Of a stretch of DNA of 54,406 bases, positions 26,579 through 36,234 are shown in pieces; position 1 is the first letter of the stretch; each line of letters begins with the position of its first letter. Position numbers and translations under genes: made by a program. The notes under the pieces were generated by a model. The model had not been told where the DNA came from, searched no databases, and was given only the letters and a program-made list of their open reading frames with translations. This DNA comes from Providencia vermicola (lineage in GTDB: Bacteria; Pseudomonadota; Gammaproteobacteria; Enterobacterales; Enterobacteriaceae), in contig NZ_JAGSPI010000012.1 in NCBI RefSeq assembly GCF_020381325.1, forward strand, positions 142,668 through 197,073, read 5' to 3'.

Positions 26579-27487
26579 ATGGGAAATTTCGTTAATAATA
26601 TTGGCGTTATTGGCCTTGGTTCCATGGGGATGGGCATTGCACAATCTCTAATAAAAAAGAATATTCCAACCTATGGATTTGATTTAAACCAAGAAGCTTG
26701 CCAAAACTTACTTCGTGTTGGGGCAAAAGCTGTAGGGCAAAATGCCGCTGAATTTGCTCAGGAAATAGAGGCGTTATTACTCGTAGTTGTTAATGGCCGC
26801 CAAGTTGAAGCTATTTTATTTTCTGGAGACAAGCCACTTGTTGAACAACTACGCCCAGGGACAATCATTGTTTTACACAGCACTTTAGCTGCTGAGCAAA
26901 CTAAGCAAATTGCAAAACGCCTTGCAAGTTACCAATTATCGTTGGTGGACGCACCAATTTCAGGTGGTGCGATTAAAGCGGCTGAAGGCAAACTGACCAT
27001 AATGGCTTCTGGTGAGCCCGTTTTATTTGAAAGGTTATCATCTGTCTTTGATGCCATTTCCGAGCGTCTCTATCGTGTAGGTGATCAAGTTGGCTTAGGG
27101 TCAACGGTAAAAACCATCCATCAATTACTCGCGGGTGTACATATCGCTGTAGCGGCAGAAAGTATGGCGCTAGCATCAAAAGCGGGTATCGACCTTGATG
27201 TGATGTATGACATTGTCACGCATGCGGCAGGGAATTCTTGGATGTTCGAAAACCGCATGCAGCACGTATTGGATGGTGATTACACACCAAAATCATCTGT
27301 CGATATTTTTGTGAAAGATTTAGGTTTAGTGATGGAAACGGGGAAAGCGTTAAACTTCCCGCTTCCACTCGCCGCGACTGCCCATCAAATGTTTATTTCT
27401 GCGAGTAACGAAGGCTTTGGTCTGCAAGATGACAGCGCAGTGATTAAAACATTTAAAGGAATTACTTTACCGGAGAAAAAAGCATGA
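26579..27487 (+). CDS. ltnD: L-threonate dehydrogenase
   Basis: Oxidises L-threonate to 2-oxo-tetronate with NAD+, the entry step for L-threonate. It is a 302-residue member of the beta-hydroxyacid dehydrogenase family: Rossmann GLGSMGMG at 12-19, DAPISGG, and the catalytic lysine K178 in GSTVKTIHQL. The start is ATG 26579, with CAGGGG seven bases upstream, giving the E. coli YgbJ length; an earlier ORF start at 26525 lies in the operator region. The stop overlaps otnK by four bases. Confidence 0.88.
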   Translation: MGNFVNNIGVIGLGSMGMGIAQSLIKKNIPTYGFDLNQEACQNLLRVGAKAVGQNAAEFAQEIEALLLVVVNGRQVEAILFSGDKPLVEQLRPGTIIVLHSTLAAEQTKQIAKRLASYQLSLVDAPISGGAIKAAEGKLTIMASGEPVLFERLSSVFDAISERLYRVGDQVGLGSTVKTIHQLLAGVHIAVAAESMALASKAGIDLDVMYDIVTHAAGNSWMFENRMQHVLDGDYTPKSSVDIFVKDLGLVMETGKALNFPLPLAATAHQMFISASNEGFGLQDDSAVIKTFKGITLPEKKA

Positions 27488-28761
27488 CAGTGAAGTTAGG
27501 CGTAATCGCCGATGATTTTACCGGTGCGACCGATATTGCGGGCTTTATGGTACAAAACGGTTGGAAGGTCGTTCAACTGTTGAACGAACCTGATGAAAAC
27601 ACCGTTGTACCTCATGATGTTGATGCGATTGTTGTCAGTTTAAAAAGTCGCTCGTGTCCTGTTGATGAAGCCGTGAGTGCTTCAACAAAAGCGTGTAACT
27701 GGTTAAAACAAAAAGCGCAGTGCCAGCAAATATTCTTTAAATACTGTTCGACGTTTGACTCGACAGAAAAAGGCAATATCGGCCCTGTCACTGATGCATT
27801 AATGGCGCAATTGGGGACGGATTTAGCCTTAGTTTGCCCTGCATTACCCATCAATGGCAGAACCGTTGTTCATGGCTATTTATTTGTTAATGGTCAGTTG
27901 CTTAACGAAAGTGGGATGCAACATCATCCTGTGACACCAATGACGGATGCAAATTTATTGCGCGTTATGGAGAAACAGTCGAAAGGGAAAGCGGGCTTAA
28001 TTTCACTGGTAGAGGTACAGCAGGGTTGCGACACGATAAGTGCAAAACTAGCTGAGTTTGCTAAACAAGGCATGAGTTATGCGGTTGTCGATGCGATCAC
28101 CATGGATGATTTATTACCCATCGCAAGTGCGGTGAAAACAATGCCATTACTCACTGGCGGCTCTGGTTTAGGCGCTGCACTGGCAAACATTGATAGCCAG
28201 TGTGTGTGGGGGGGGAACACCACCAGAGGGGAAAAACCGACTGGCTTAGCTCGGAAAACGGTCATTTTGTCAGGTAGTTGCTCTGTTATGACAAACAAGC
28301 AAGTGCAGGCCTATCTGCAAATCGCACCTGCAAAAGCATTGGATGTTGGTGAGTGTTTAAATAACCCTGAGTATGCAAAATCATTGGCAGCTTGGGTTCA
28401 AGAGCAGCAATTGACAGGTTTAGCGCCATTATTATATGCGACTCAGCCACCTGAATTATTAAAGAAAACACAAGAAAAATATGGCGCTGTTGAGTCGAGT
28501 AGTGCGGTCGAAAACGTATTTGGTGAAGTGGTGAAGGAACTTCAATCAAAAGGGTTTAACACGTTTATTATCGCGGGCGGTGAAACGTCGGGCAAAGTTG
28601 TTCAAAGCCTTGGTACTGAACAATTGAGCATTGGTTCACCGATCGCCCCAGGCGTTCCTTGGGTACAAGATTTAGCAAGCGGAAACTGGTTAGCATTGAA
28701 ATCGGGCAACTTCGGCCAAGAAAATTTCTTCCAGTTCGCACAGGAGATGTTTAATGAGTGA
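27484..28761 (+). CDS. otnK: 3-oxo-tetronate 4-kinase
   Basis: ATP-dependent kinase of the DUF1537 family that makes 3-oxo-tetronate 4-phosphate. It has 425 residues. The N-terminal GVIADDFTGATDIAGF is the family signature and the C-terminal IIAGGETSGKVVQSL is a nucleotide-binding loop. It corresponds to E. coli YgbK. Its start overlaps the ltnD stop (ATGA) and its end overlaps otnC by eight bases, so the genes are translationally coupled. Confidence 0.9.
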   Translation: MTVKLGVIADDFTGATDIAGFMVQNGWKVVQLLNEPDENTVVPHDVDAIVVSLKSRSCPVDEAVSASTKACNWLKQKAQCQQIFFKYCSTFDSTEKGNIGPVTDALMAQLGTDLALVCPALPINGRTVVHGYLFVNGQLLNESGMQHHPVTPMTDANLLRVMEKQSKGKAGLISLVEVQQGCDTISAKLAEFAKQGMSYAVVDAITMDDLLPIASAVKTMPLLTGGSGLGAALANIDSQCVWGGNTTRGEKPTGLARKTVILSGSCSVMTNKQVQAYLQIAPAKALDVGECLNNPEYAKSLAAWVQEQQLTGLAPLLYATQPPELLKKTQEKYGAVESSSAVENVFGEVVKELQSKGFNTFIIAGGETSGKVVQSLGTEQLSIGSPIAPGVPWVQDLASGNWLALKSGNFGQENFFQFAQEMFNE

Positions 28762-29395
28762 TGAAAAGGCGCTGCGTCAAGAGTTAGTCGATTGGGCTAA
28801 GTCAATGTTTAATCGTGGATATAGCAGCGGCGGGGCTGGAAATATAAGCGCTAGGCTACCTGATGGCTGCATTATTGTTACACCAACAAATTCCAGCTTT
28901 GGGGATTTAGATCCAAACAAACTGAGTAAGCTAGATGCCGATGGAAATTGGATTGATGGTGATAAACCAACAAAAGAAGTGTCTATGCATATGGCAATGT
29001 ATCAGCAACGTCCTGATTGCCAAGCCGTTGTTCACTTGCACTCTCCGTGGCTTACTGCGCTATCGTGCTTAGCAGGGTTAGATACCGCAAATTGCTTGCC
29101 CCCGATTACGCCTTATTACGTCATGCGTGTGGGTAAATTGCCACTGATTGAGTATTTGCCGCCAGGGGACGACCGAATTGGTGAGGAAATTGCGAAATTA
29201 GCACCGACGCATAATGCGGTTTTGCTATCTAACCATGGGCCTGTGGTGGGTGGGAAAACACTAAGACAAGCATTTTTTAATGCAGAAGAGCTAGAAGATA
29301 CAGCTCGCTTATATATCACATTGCGCCCACACGGTTTTACGACATTAACGCAAGAGCAAGTCGAGTTGCTCGAAAGTCGTTATCCACAAAAGTAA
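28754..29395 (+). CDS. otnC: 3-oxo-tetronate 4-phosphate decarboxylase
   Basis: Class II aldolase-family enzyme of 213 residues (E. coli YgbL) that decarboxylates 3-oxo-tetronate 4-phosphate to dihydroxyacetone phosphate. Metal ligands are H94 and H96 in VVHLHSPWL, with another His in LLSNHGPV. GNISARLPDG near 30 is the conserved N-terminal loop. It is coupled to otnK by an eight-base overlap. Confidence 0.9.
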   Translation: MSDEKALRQELVDWAKSMFNRGYSSGGAGNISARLPDGCIIVTPTNSSFGDLDPNKLSKLDADGNWIDGDKPTKEVSMHMAMYQQRPDCQAVVHLHSPWLTALSCLAGLDTANCLPPITPYYVMRVGKLPLIEYLPPGDDRIGEEIAKLAPTHNAVLLSNHGPVVGGKTLRQAFFNAEELEDTARLYITLRPHGFTTLTQEQVELLESRYPQK

Positions 29396-29406
29396 GGAGG
29401 CAAAAA

Positions 29407-30186
29407 ATGGCTAAGTTTGCAGCAAATCTCAGCATGATGTTTAACGAAGTGCCGTTTATGCAACGTTTTGAACGTGCAGCGAATGCAGGTTTTAAAGGCG
29501 TTGAATATCTTTTTCCTTATGAAGAAGATGCCAATTTAATTGCGAATGAACTGAAGAAACACAATTTAACGCAGGCACTGTTCAATATGCCTGCGGGTAA
29601 CTGGGCAGCGGGCGAGCGTGGCATGGCATCTCTTCCTGGTCGTGAGGCTGAGTTTGCCGAAGGTGTACAAACGGCACTGACATACGCGAAAGCATTGGGT
29701 TGTAAACAAGTGCATGCAATGGCAGGAAAAGTGAATGAAAACGTCACATTAGAACAGCAAAAAGCGTGTTTTATCAAAAATATTCAACATGCTGCGGATG
29801 TGATGGCGGAGCATGGGATCCGTGTACTGATTGAGCCAATCAATACCCGTGACATGCCTGGTTATTTTTTAACCACTCAAAAGCAAGCTGAAGCATTATT
29901 ACCTGAAATTAATCGTGAAAACGTATTTATCCAGTTGGATTTATATCACTGCCAAATTATGGAGGGTGATTTATTGAAAACAATCGAACGTTTATGGGGT
30001 AAATTTAGTCATATTCAGATAGCGTCAGTCCCTTATCGTCATGAACCCGATAGCGGCGAAGTGAATTACCCTTGGATTTTCAAACAATTGGATGAAATGG
30101 GTTATGACGGTTGGTTAGGATGTGAATATCATCCTGCAGGCCGTACCGAAGATGGGTTAGGCTGGCTTAAACAAGCAGATTCATAA
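29407..30186 (+). CDS. otnI: 2-oxo-tetronate isomerase
   Basis: TIM-barrel isomerase of the Hyi/YgbM family, 259 residues, that converts 2-oxo-tetronate to 3-oxo-tetronate for OtnK. Characteristic parts are AANLSMMFNEVPFMQRF at the start, ALGCKQVHAMAGKV, LIEPINTRDMPGY and IQLDLYHCQIMEGDL, which hold the metal-binding acidic and His residues. AGGAGG lies shortly before the ATG. It follows otnC by 11 bases. Confidence 0.9.
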   Translation: MAKFAANLSMMFNEVPFMQRFERAANAGFKGVEYLFPYEEDANLIANELKKHNLTQALFNMPAGNWAAGERGMASLPGREAEFAEGVQTALTYAKALGCKQVHAMAGKVNENVTLEQQKACFIKNIQHAADVMAEHGIRVLIEPINTRDMPGYFLTTQKQAEALLPEINRENVFIQLDLYHCQIMEGDLLKTIERLWGKFSHIQIASVPYRHEPDSGEVNYPWIFKQLDEMGYDGWLGCEYHPAGRTEDGLGWLKQADS

Positions 30187-30198
30187 TTAGGAGAACCT

Positions 30199-30966
30199 AT
30201 GCTCCCTTCTGAGCGTCGTGATTTTATTTACCGTTACGTGCATGAGCGCCAAACTGTGTCGATCAGTGACTTAGTTGAGCTTATGAATGTCTCTCATATG
30301 ACCGTACGACGTGATATTCGGATGCTAGAAGAAGAAGGGAAGGTGCTCAGTATCAGTGGTGGCGTTAAGTTAAATGATGTGTTGCGTCAAGAACTACCTT
30401 GGAGTGAAAAGGCGCGATTGCATCACCGTCATAAGCGTGAAATTGGCCAGTTTGCCAGTACGTTAGTTGAAGATGGGCAAGTTGTGTACCTCGATGCGGG
30501 GACGACAACATTTGAAATCGCTCGTGTCCTTGGTGAACGCTTTAATTTAACGATCGTTACTAATGATTTTTCTATCATGCAGTATTTGATGGATAAATCG
30601 CAGCTCAACCTTTACCACACAGGTGGGCAAGTGGACAAACGCAATCATTCTTGCGTTGGGAATACCGCCGCGATGATGTTGCAAACCTTGAATGTGGATA
30701 TTGCGTTTATCAGTACTAGCTCATGGGATTTGCAACATGGTGTTTCAACACCTCATGAGGAAAAAGTACAGATAAAACAAACGCTACTAGATGTAAGCCG
30801 ACGTTGTGTGTTGGTTTCAGATAGTAGCAAATTCGGCAAGTATGGCATGTTCCGTGTTTGCCCTCTAAATCAGTTGCACGACATTGTTTGTGATGATCGA
30901 TTACCCATCGATGTGGTGCAACGGATAACAGAACAAAACATAAAACTTCATTTAATAAAGACATAA
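30199..30966 (+). CDS. DeoR-family regulator of the tetronate operon
   Basis: A 255-residue DeoR/GlpR-type repressor (E. coli YgbI-like). The N-terminal helix-turn-helix is at about 6-55 (YRYVHERQTVSISDLVELM, SHMTVRRDIRMLEEEGKV). The C-terminal sugar-phosphate-sensing domain has VYLDAGTTTFEIARVL and VTNDFSIMQYL. It lies 12 bases after otnI, inside the operon, and is a good candidate for binding the upstream TGTGA array with a tetronate phosphate as inducer. Confidence 0.85.
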   Translation: MLPSERRDFIYRYVHERQTVSISDLVELMNVSHMTVRRDIRMLEEEGKVLSISGGVKLNDVLRQELPWSEKARLHHRHKREIGQFASTLVEDGQVVYLDAGTTTFEIARVLGERFNLTIVTNDFSIMQYLMDKSQLNLYHTGGQVDKRNHSCVGNTAAMMLQTLNVDIAFISTSSWDLQHGVSTPHEEKVQIKQTLLDVSRRCVLVSDSSKFGKYGMFRVCPLNQLHDIVCDDRLPIDVVQRITEQNIKLHLIKT

Positions 30967-31027
30967 AACATAAATAATCTTACCTAGACTGCATAGCCAG
31001 AAAAAGGCTATAGCAAGGAGAATTACA

Positions 31028-31987
31028 ATGAAAGTTATTATTACTGGTGGCGCAGGCTTTCTGGGCCAGCAGCTAGCCGCTGCTTTGCTTAAAAATAGCC
31101 AGGGTTTAAAATTTGACCACCTTGTTTTAGCCGATATTCAGTGCCCTACATCGCCTGTTGAAGATGCGAGAGTGAGCTGTGTCGCGTTGGATTTAACCCA
31201 GCCAGGCGCAGCCAATGAGCTGATTGATGCGCAAACGGATGTGGTTTTCCACCTTGCTGCTATCGTGAGCAGCCATGCTGAAAGCGATTTTGACCTAGGC
31301 ATGAAAGTCAACTTCGAAGCAACGCGCCAATTATTGGAAGCTGCTCGTGAGAAGAACCCTGCAATTAAATTTATGTTCACCAGCTCATTAGCTGTTTTTG
31401 GTGGGCAATTACCTGATGTGATCACTGACCTGTGTGTTGTGAACCCTCAGTCATCTTATGGCGCGCAAAAAGCGATGTGTGAGTTAATGGTGAATGATTA
31501 CTCCCGTAAAGGCTATATAGATGGACGTGTTATGCGTTTGCCAACAATTAGTATTCGCCCTGGAGTGCCAAACAAAGCCGCTTCTTCATTTGCCAGTGGC
31601 ATCATTCGTGAGCCATTAAATGGTATTGAGAGTGTTTGTCCAGTTTCACCTGACTTGGAATTATGGTTATCAAGCCCAGAAACGGTGATTAACAATTTTA
31701 TTCATGCGGTGAGTATTCCTGCAGAAAAATTTGGCCAGTCACGGACAGTGAATTTGCCAGGCATCACCGTCACGGTTCAGGGAATGATTGACGCATTGCG
31801 TGATGTTGCAGGTCAAGAAACGGTTGATCTTATCCGTTTTGAGCCCGATGAAGCCATTAACCGTATTGTGGCGAGTTGGCCTGGTAAATTTGATATTAGC
31901 CGCGCATTGGATTTAGGTTTCCGTGCAGATGGCTCGTTTGGTGACGCGATCCGTTCGTTTATCACCCACCACGGCTCGTCTAATTAG
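31028..31987 (+). CDS. denD: D-erythronate dehydrogenase
   Basis: Extended short-chain dehydrogenase of 319 residues that oxidises D-erythronate to 2-oxo-tetronate. Rossmann GGAGFLG is at 7-13 and the catalytic YxxxK is Y144 to K148 in SSYGAQK. The family and position beside a GntP permease match DenD of Haemophilus influenzae-type clusters. CAAGGAG lies seven bases before the ATG. A 61-base gap follows the regulator gene, and the permease follows by 10 bases. Confidence 0.87.
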   Translation: MKVIITGGAGFLGQQLAAALLKNSQGLKFDHLVLADIQCPTSPVEDARVSCVALDLTQPGAANELIDAQTDVVFHLAAIVSSHAESDFDLGMKVNFEATRQLLEAAREKNPAIKFMFTSSLAVFGGQLPDVITDLCVVNPQSSYGAQKAMCELMVNDYSRKGYIDGRVMRLPTISIRPGVPNKAASSFASGIIREPLNGIESVCPVSPDLELWLSSPETVINNFIHAVSIPAEKFGQSRTVNLPGITVTVQGMIDALRDVAGQETVDLIRFEPDEAINRIVASWPGKFDISRALDLGFRADGSFGDAIRSFITHHGSSN

Positions 31988-31997
31988 GAGATAGCCT

Positions 31998-33374
31998 ATG
32001 TCCTATATTCCTGTTATTGGCCTCGCGGTGGCCATATTCGTTCTGATTTTTCTCGTATTACGAACGCGTGTTCATGCGTTATTGGCAATGCTCATTGCTG
32101 CGGCAATTGCGGGTGTTTCTGGTGGTTTAACAGCAGCAGAGACAGTGACAGTCATTACAAAAGGCTTTGGGTCAACACTTGGTAGCATCGGTATTGTTAT
32201 CGGACTCGGGGTAATGATGGGAAGGGTGCTGGAAGTTTCAGGTGCTGCTGAACAAATCGCCTATAGCTTTATCAAATGGTTAGGGAAAAAACGTGAAGAG
32301 TGGGCACTGGCAATTACGGGCTATATTGTCAGTATCCCTATCTTCGTTGACTCCGCTTTCGTCATTTTATATCCATTGGCAAAAGCGCTGGCAAAAAATG
32401 GTAAGCGCAGCATATTAACCTTAGGGGTTGCACTGGCTGGTGGTTTGGTTGTTACACACCATACAGTTCCTCCGACACCAGGCCCTTTAGGCGTAGCTGG
32501 TATTTTTGGTGTCGATGTTGGGGCGATGATACTGGCTGGAATGAGCCTCGCTATTCCTTGTGTCATCGGAATTGTTTTTTATGCCAAATGGTTAGGAACT
32601 AAATATCCTGAGTTTATGCCAGATGAAACGGGCAGTGAAGATCTGAAAGAAGTTCACGCACGTTACATGGAAGAAAAAGCAAACAAACCATTACCAAGCT
32701 TATTTTTATCTTTACTACCGATTATCACGCCAATCTTGTTGATTTTTATCAATGCAATTAATGGCTTGATTTTAAAAACTGAATCATTCCAAGGAATGGA
32801 AAGCAACTGGTATTTTCAGACATTTGAATTCTTAGGTGCGCCAATTATTGCTTTATCAATTAGTGTGTTGATATCGGTATACACATTAATGCCAAAGGCA
32901 ACAAAAGAAGAAGTCATCGACCGTATGGAAGAAGGCTTACAAGCCGCTGGAATTATCTTGTTAGTGACAGGTGCTGGTGGTGCGTTAGGCGCAGTATTAC
33001 GTGATAGTGGGACAGGTAATATTCTCGCTGAGCATGTTGCAAACTTACCAATTACACCTGTACTAATTCCTTTTATTATCGCGACATTGGTACGCTTAAT
33101 TCAAGGGTCTGGCACGGTAGCGATGATCACAGCAGCATCTATATCTGCACCAATCATCAGCCAAATACCCGATATTAACTTATTGGTTGCGGCGCAAGCG
33201 GCAACAATGGGGTCTCTGTTCTTCGGTTATTTCAACGACAGCCTATATTGGGTTGTGAACAGAATGATGGGGATCAAAGACGTAAAACAACAAATGATCG
33301 TTTGGTCTATTCCTACAACAATAGCGTGGGCGATTGGTTTAGTTGGCGTCCTTGTCCTTGATGTAATTCTCTAA
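31998..33374 (+). CDS. GntP-family tetronate permease
   Basis: A 458-residue inner-membrane permease with about 12 segments and the gluconate:H+ symporter family signatures: GGLVVTHHTVPPTPGPLGVAG-type loop near 155 and LIQGSGTVAMITAA near the C-terminus. In this operon it most likely imports L-threonate and D-erythronate. It follows denD by 10 bases, with GGAG seven bases before the ATG, and a strong terminator closes the operon at 33405-33430. Confidence 0.87.
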   Translation: MSYIPVIGLAVAIFVLIFLVLRTRVHALLAMLIAAAIAGVSGGLTAAETVTVITKGFGSTLGSIGIVIGLGVMMGRVLEVSGAAEQIAYSFIKWLGKKREEWALAITGYIVSIPIFVDSAFVILYPLAKALAKNGKRSILTLGVALAGGLVVTHHTVPPTPGPLGVAGIFGVDVGAMILAGMSLAIPCVIGIVFYAKWLGTKYPEFMPDETGSEDLKEVHARYMEEKANKPLPSLFLSLLPIITPILLIFINAINGLILKTESFQGMESNWYFQTFEFLGAPIIALSISVLISVYTLMPKATKEEVIDRMEEGLQAAGIILLVTGAGGALGAVLRDSGTGNILAEHVANLPITPVLIPFIIATLVRLIQGSGTVAMITAASISAPIISQIPDINLLVAAQAATMGSLFFGYFNDSLYWVVNRMMGIKDVKQQMIVWSIPTTIAWAIGLVGVLVLDVIL

Positions 33375-33404
33375 AATTGTACTTTAAGTTTTACCTGCCA
33401 ATCC

Positions 33405-33430
33405 AAAGCGCCTTTATAGGCGCTTTTTTT
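33405..33430 (+). terminator. Terminator of the tetronate operon
   Basis: AAAGCGCC (33405-33412) pairs with GGCGCTTT (33419-33426) around a TTTATA loop, followed by T residues. Confidence 0.9.
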
Positions 33431-33498
33431 CGATAATCGGGTACATTCATCTATACTGATTGCATCTTAAACATATTCTCAATATGGCACCTTTGTTT

Positions 33499-33514
33499 TG
33501 TGATTAAAATCACG
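33499..33514. promoter_or_regulatory. CRP site upstream of udp
   Basis: TGTGATTAAAATCACG fits TGTGA-N6-TCACA with one mismatch. It lies about 130 bases before udp. E. coli udp is activated by CRP and repressed by CytR bound between two CRP sites; the second site could not be seen clearly here. Confidence 0.8.
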
Positions 33515-33641
33515 TTTTATTGAAAATAAAATAATGGTGTTTTCATTAAAAGAGATACTCGTCACTAAATTAACTTGTGCTTATCGCTATATTAATAGCA
33601 GCTAATTAATTCAATGATGCCATTGTGTAAAGGAGTTTGAT

Positions 33642-34400
33642 ATGTCCGACGTTTTCCACTTAGGTTTAAAGAAAAGTGACTTACAGGGTGCAACCGTAGC
33701 GATTGTTCCTGGGGATCCTAACCGTGTTGAAAAAATTGCACGTCTGATGGATAACCCTGTACACCTTGCGTCATTACGTGAGTATACTTCGTGGCGTGGT
33801 GAGCTCGATGGTAAAGCCGTTATTGTTTGCTCAACAGGTATTGGTGGCCCATCTACCTCTATTGCAGTTGAAGAACTCGCGCAATTAGGTATCCGTACTT
33901 TCCTACGTATTGGTACAACTGGTGCAATCCAAGAAGATATTAATGTAGGTGATGTATTAGTCACTACAGGTGCAGTACGCTTAGATGGTGCAAGCCAGCA
34001 CTTTGCACCACTTGAATACCCAGCAGTGGCTGATTTTGATTGTACTAATGCATTATTTGCAGCGGCAAAAGATGCGGGTGCAACGGTTCATGTTGGCGTC
34101 ACTGCATCTTCAGATACTTTCTACCCAGGCCAAGAGCGTTATGATACCTATACTGGGCGTGTAATGCGCCATTTCAGAGGCTCAATGAAAGAGTGGCAAG
34201 ACATGGGCGTTATGAACTATGAAATGGAATCAGCAACGTTACTGACCATGTGCTCAAGCAGCAAAGGCTTACGTGCAGGTATGGTTGCAGGGGTGATTGT
34301 TAATCGTACACAACAAGAAATCCCAAATGAAGCATTACTGAAGAAAACAGAAGGTAATGTGCTGAGTATTGTTGTTGAAGCGGCACGTCGTTTACTGTAA
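33642..34400 (+). CDS. udp: Uridine phosphorylase
   Basis: Phosphorolysis of uridine to uracil and ribose 1-phosphate. It has 252 residues (E. coli 253). The phosphate and substrate loops appear as [20 protein letters not shown] and [11 protein letters not shown], and the nucleoside-binding [13 protein letters not shown] near the C-terminus. AAGGAG lies seven bases before the ATG. The CRP site upstream fits known carbon control. Confidence 0.97.
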   Translation: MSDVFHLGLKKSDLQGATVAIVPGDPNRVEKIARLMDNPVHLASLREYTSWRGELDGKAVIVCSTGIGGPSTSIAVEELAQLGIRTFLRIGTTGAIQEDINVGDVLVTTGAVRLDGASQHFAPLEYPAVADFDCTNALFAAAKDAGATVHVGVTASSDTFYPGQERYDTYTGRVMRHFRGSMKEWQDMGVMNYEMESATLLTMCSSSKGLRAGMVAGVIVNRTQQEIPNEALLKKTEGNVLSIVVEAARRLL

Positions 34401-34414
34401 TCAATGATTTACTG

Positions 34415-34462
34415 GCTCGCCTATTTAAAATTCACTCGGTTGTGGAAAGGCAATAGGCGGGC
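34415..34462 (+). terminator. Possible terminator of udp
   Basis: GCTCGCCTATT (34415-34425) pairs with AATAGGCGGGC (34452-34462) with one G-T pair, around a long loop of 26 bases. It is followed by TTAGTTTG, so the T tract is weak. Confidence 0.45.
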
Positions 34463-34676
34463 TTAGTTTGCCCTCCATATTATCTATTTGAATTATAATC
34501 CTGCCAAGTTTTTAACAGTTTGTAATGAATTTCCAGAAAATAACGTGATCCTCTTATTCATTAGATCTGTTATTGTCATAAAAACAATTATCAATATTAT
34601 GTGCCCTTTAATCGTTTGGCTTGCATCTTCTTTATTTGCAACTTAGACGTGTGCTGTGGGCAAAAAAGGAATCATT

Positions 34677-35459
34677 ATGTCAACAACACCTTACCTTCAC
34701 CCTTCCGTCCTTCCACTGAAAGGGGGGATTAATTTCCGCGATTTAGGTGGGAAAAAACTATCTAATGGCAATAAAATCAAGCCTGGCGTGCTGTTCCGTT
34801 CAGGGGCATTAGATCGCTTAACTCAGGATGATGAGTCGGTTCTACAATCACAAAATCTTTTCCAAATTATTGATTATCGGGACGAAGTTGAAATCATTGC
34901 TAAGCCTGATGTCGTTTGGCAAGGTGCGCATTATGTCCATGCTCCAGCAAACCCGCTCGCCAAAGAAGTGACAGCAAACTTAGATAAGCTCACGCCAGAA
35001 ATATTGGAACAGTTTGATCCACAAGCATTTATGTTTCGTTTGTATGAATTATTACCGTTGAATAACCCCGCATATCATCAATTGGTGAACATGCTACAGC
35101 AACCCGAAAAAGGGGGGATTGTTCAGCACTGTGCCGTCGGGAAAGACCGCACTGGTGTTGGCTCGGCGCTGGTTTTATTTGCTTTAGGTGCTGATCTTGA
35201 AACAGTAATGGAAGACTATTTGCTCACTAACGAAACATTAGCGCCATATCGTAAGCACTTACTGGAAGAACATGCAAAAACCATGAGTGATAGTATCGTG
35301 AAAAAGTTTGAGTATGTGTATTCTGTCCGTGAAGAGTTCCTACAAACAGCCTTAAAAAGTATTGAAAAACAGTATGGTAATGTGAATAAGTGGTTGGAAA
35401 CCGATTTTGGCTTAGGGCTGAAACAACGTGAAGACTTACAGCAACACTTCCTCGAATAA
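34677..35459 (+). CDS. Tyrosine-phosphatase-family protein (LipA/Y_phosphatase3 type)
   Basis: A 260-residue protein of the Y_phosphatase3 (protein-tyrosine phosphatase-like) family. The P-loop HCAVGKDRTG spans 151-160, with the nucleophile C152 and R158. The N-terminal GGINFRDLGGK is the other hallmark. The start is ATG 34677, with AAGGA six bases upstream; the in-frame GTG at 34656 lies before that site. It may act on phosphotyrosine or phosphoinositide; the substrate is unknown. It stands between udp and the DedA gene, where E. coli has nothing. Confidence 0.83.
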   Translation: MSTTPYLHPSVLPLKGGINFRDLGGKKLSNGNKIKPGVLFRSGALDRLTQDDESVLQSQNLFQIIDYRDEVEIIAKPDVVWQGAHYVHAPANPLAKEVTANLDKLTPEILEQFDPQAFMFRLYELLPLNNPAYHQLVNMLQQPEKGGIVQHCAVGKDRTGVGSALVLFALGADLETVMEDYLLTNETLAPYRKHLLEEHAKTMSDSIVKKFEYVYSVREEFLQTALKSIEKQYGNVNKWLETDFGLGLKQREDLQQHFLE

Positions 35460-35473
35460 TAGATGTTACCTTG

Positions 35474-35514
35474 GCTGATGTTGTGTGAATAAAGATATGA
35501 CCACACAACTCAGC
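35474..35514. terminator. Hairpin after the phosphatase gene
   Basis: GTTGTGTG (35480-35487) pairs with CACACAAC (35502-35509), extended by GCTGA and TCAGC outside. It begins 15 bases after the stop. No clear T tract follows, so its efficiency is uncertain. Confidence 0.5.
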
Positions 35515-35596
35515 TGAATTTATTGTCCTGTTTAATCTTGATTTATACGTTTTTCGCTACTGTAATACATCTAGCCATTGATGGAAGGAATATACC

Positions 35597-36127
35597 GTGA
35601 CGCTCAATGAAATCGTGACCGTTGTGACGGATTTTACTCGTGAACATGAAGTATGGGCGCTACCCATTATTTTCTTTCTCGCCTTTGGTGAATCTCTCGC
35701 TTTCTTATCACTTCTTTTACCTGCAACAGTGATACTGCTTGCGCTTGGCGCTTTGATTGGTGAAAGCAATATTGTTTTTTGGCCTATTTGGTTGGCGGCT
35801 GCGTTAGGGGCCTTTTTTGGCGATTGGCTTTCTTACTGGTTTGGTTTCCATTACAAAGAAAACGTACGCAAGATGTGGCCAATTTCCCGTAATCCGCAAA
35901 TGATTGATAAAGGGCAACTCTTTTTTGACCGATGGGGGATTTGGGGGATCTTTTTTGGTCGTTTCTTCGGGCCATTGAGAGCCGTCGTCCCTTTGGTTGC
36001 AGGGATCTGTGCGATGCCTCAACGCCATTTCCAACTTGCTAATATTGCCTCTGCGATGATCTGGGCGTTTGGCATACTCGCCCCGGGAGCCCTTGGTCTT
36101 AAATGGTTTGCGAGTTGGATAGGCTAA
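35597..36127 (+). CDS. DedA-family membrane protein
   Basis: A 176-residue inner-membrane protein with four to five hydrophobic segments. The DedA pattern is visible: acidic FGESLAFLSLLLPAT in the first half and GRFFGPLRAVVPLVAG with the conserved arginines in the second. Such proteins are thought to flip or recycle polyprenyl or phospholipid carriers. The start is GTG 35597 with GAAGGA about six bases upstream. It lies before rmuC and is not in that position in E. coli. Confidence 0.85.
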   Translation: MTLNEIVTVVTDFTREHEVWALPIIFFLAFGESLAFLSLLLPATVILLALGALIGESNIVFWPIWLAAALGAFFGDWLSYWFGFHYKENVRKMWPISRNPQMIDKGQLFFDRWGIWGIFFGRFFGPLRAVVPLVAGICAMPQRHFQLANIASAMIWAFGILAPGALGLKWFASWIG

Positions 36128-36234
36128 GCTTGCGAAGCGGCTCGCAAATAAACGGCGGCAAATGAAATTACCTCTGGACACTTATACAGTATCCCATTAC
36201 CTTACACTAGATTTTGTAAAGTAAGGATTTAATC

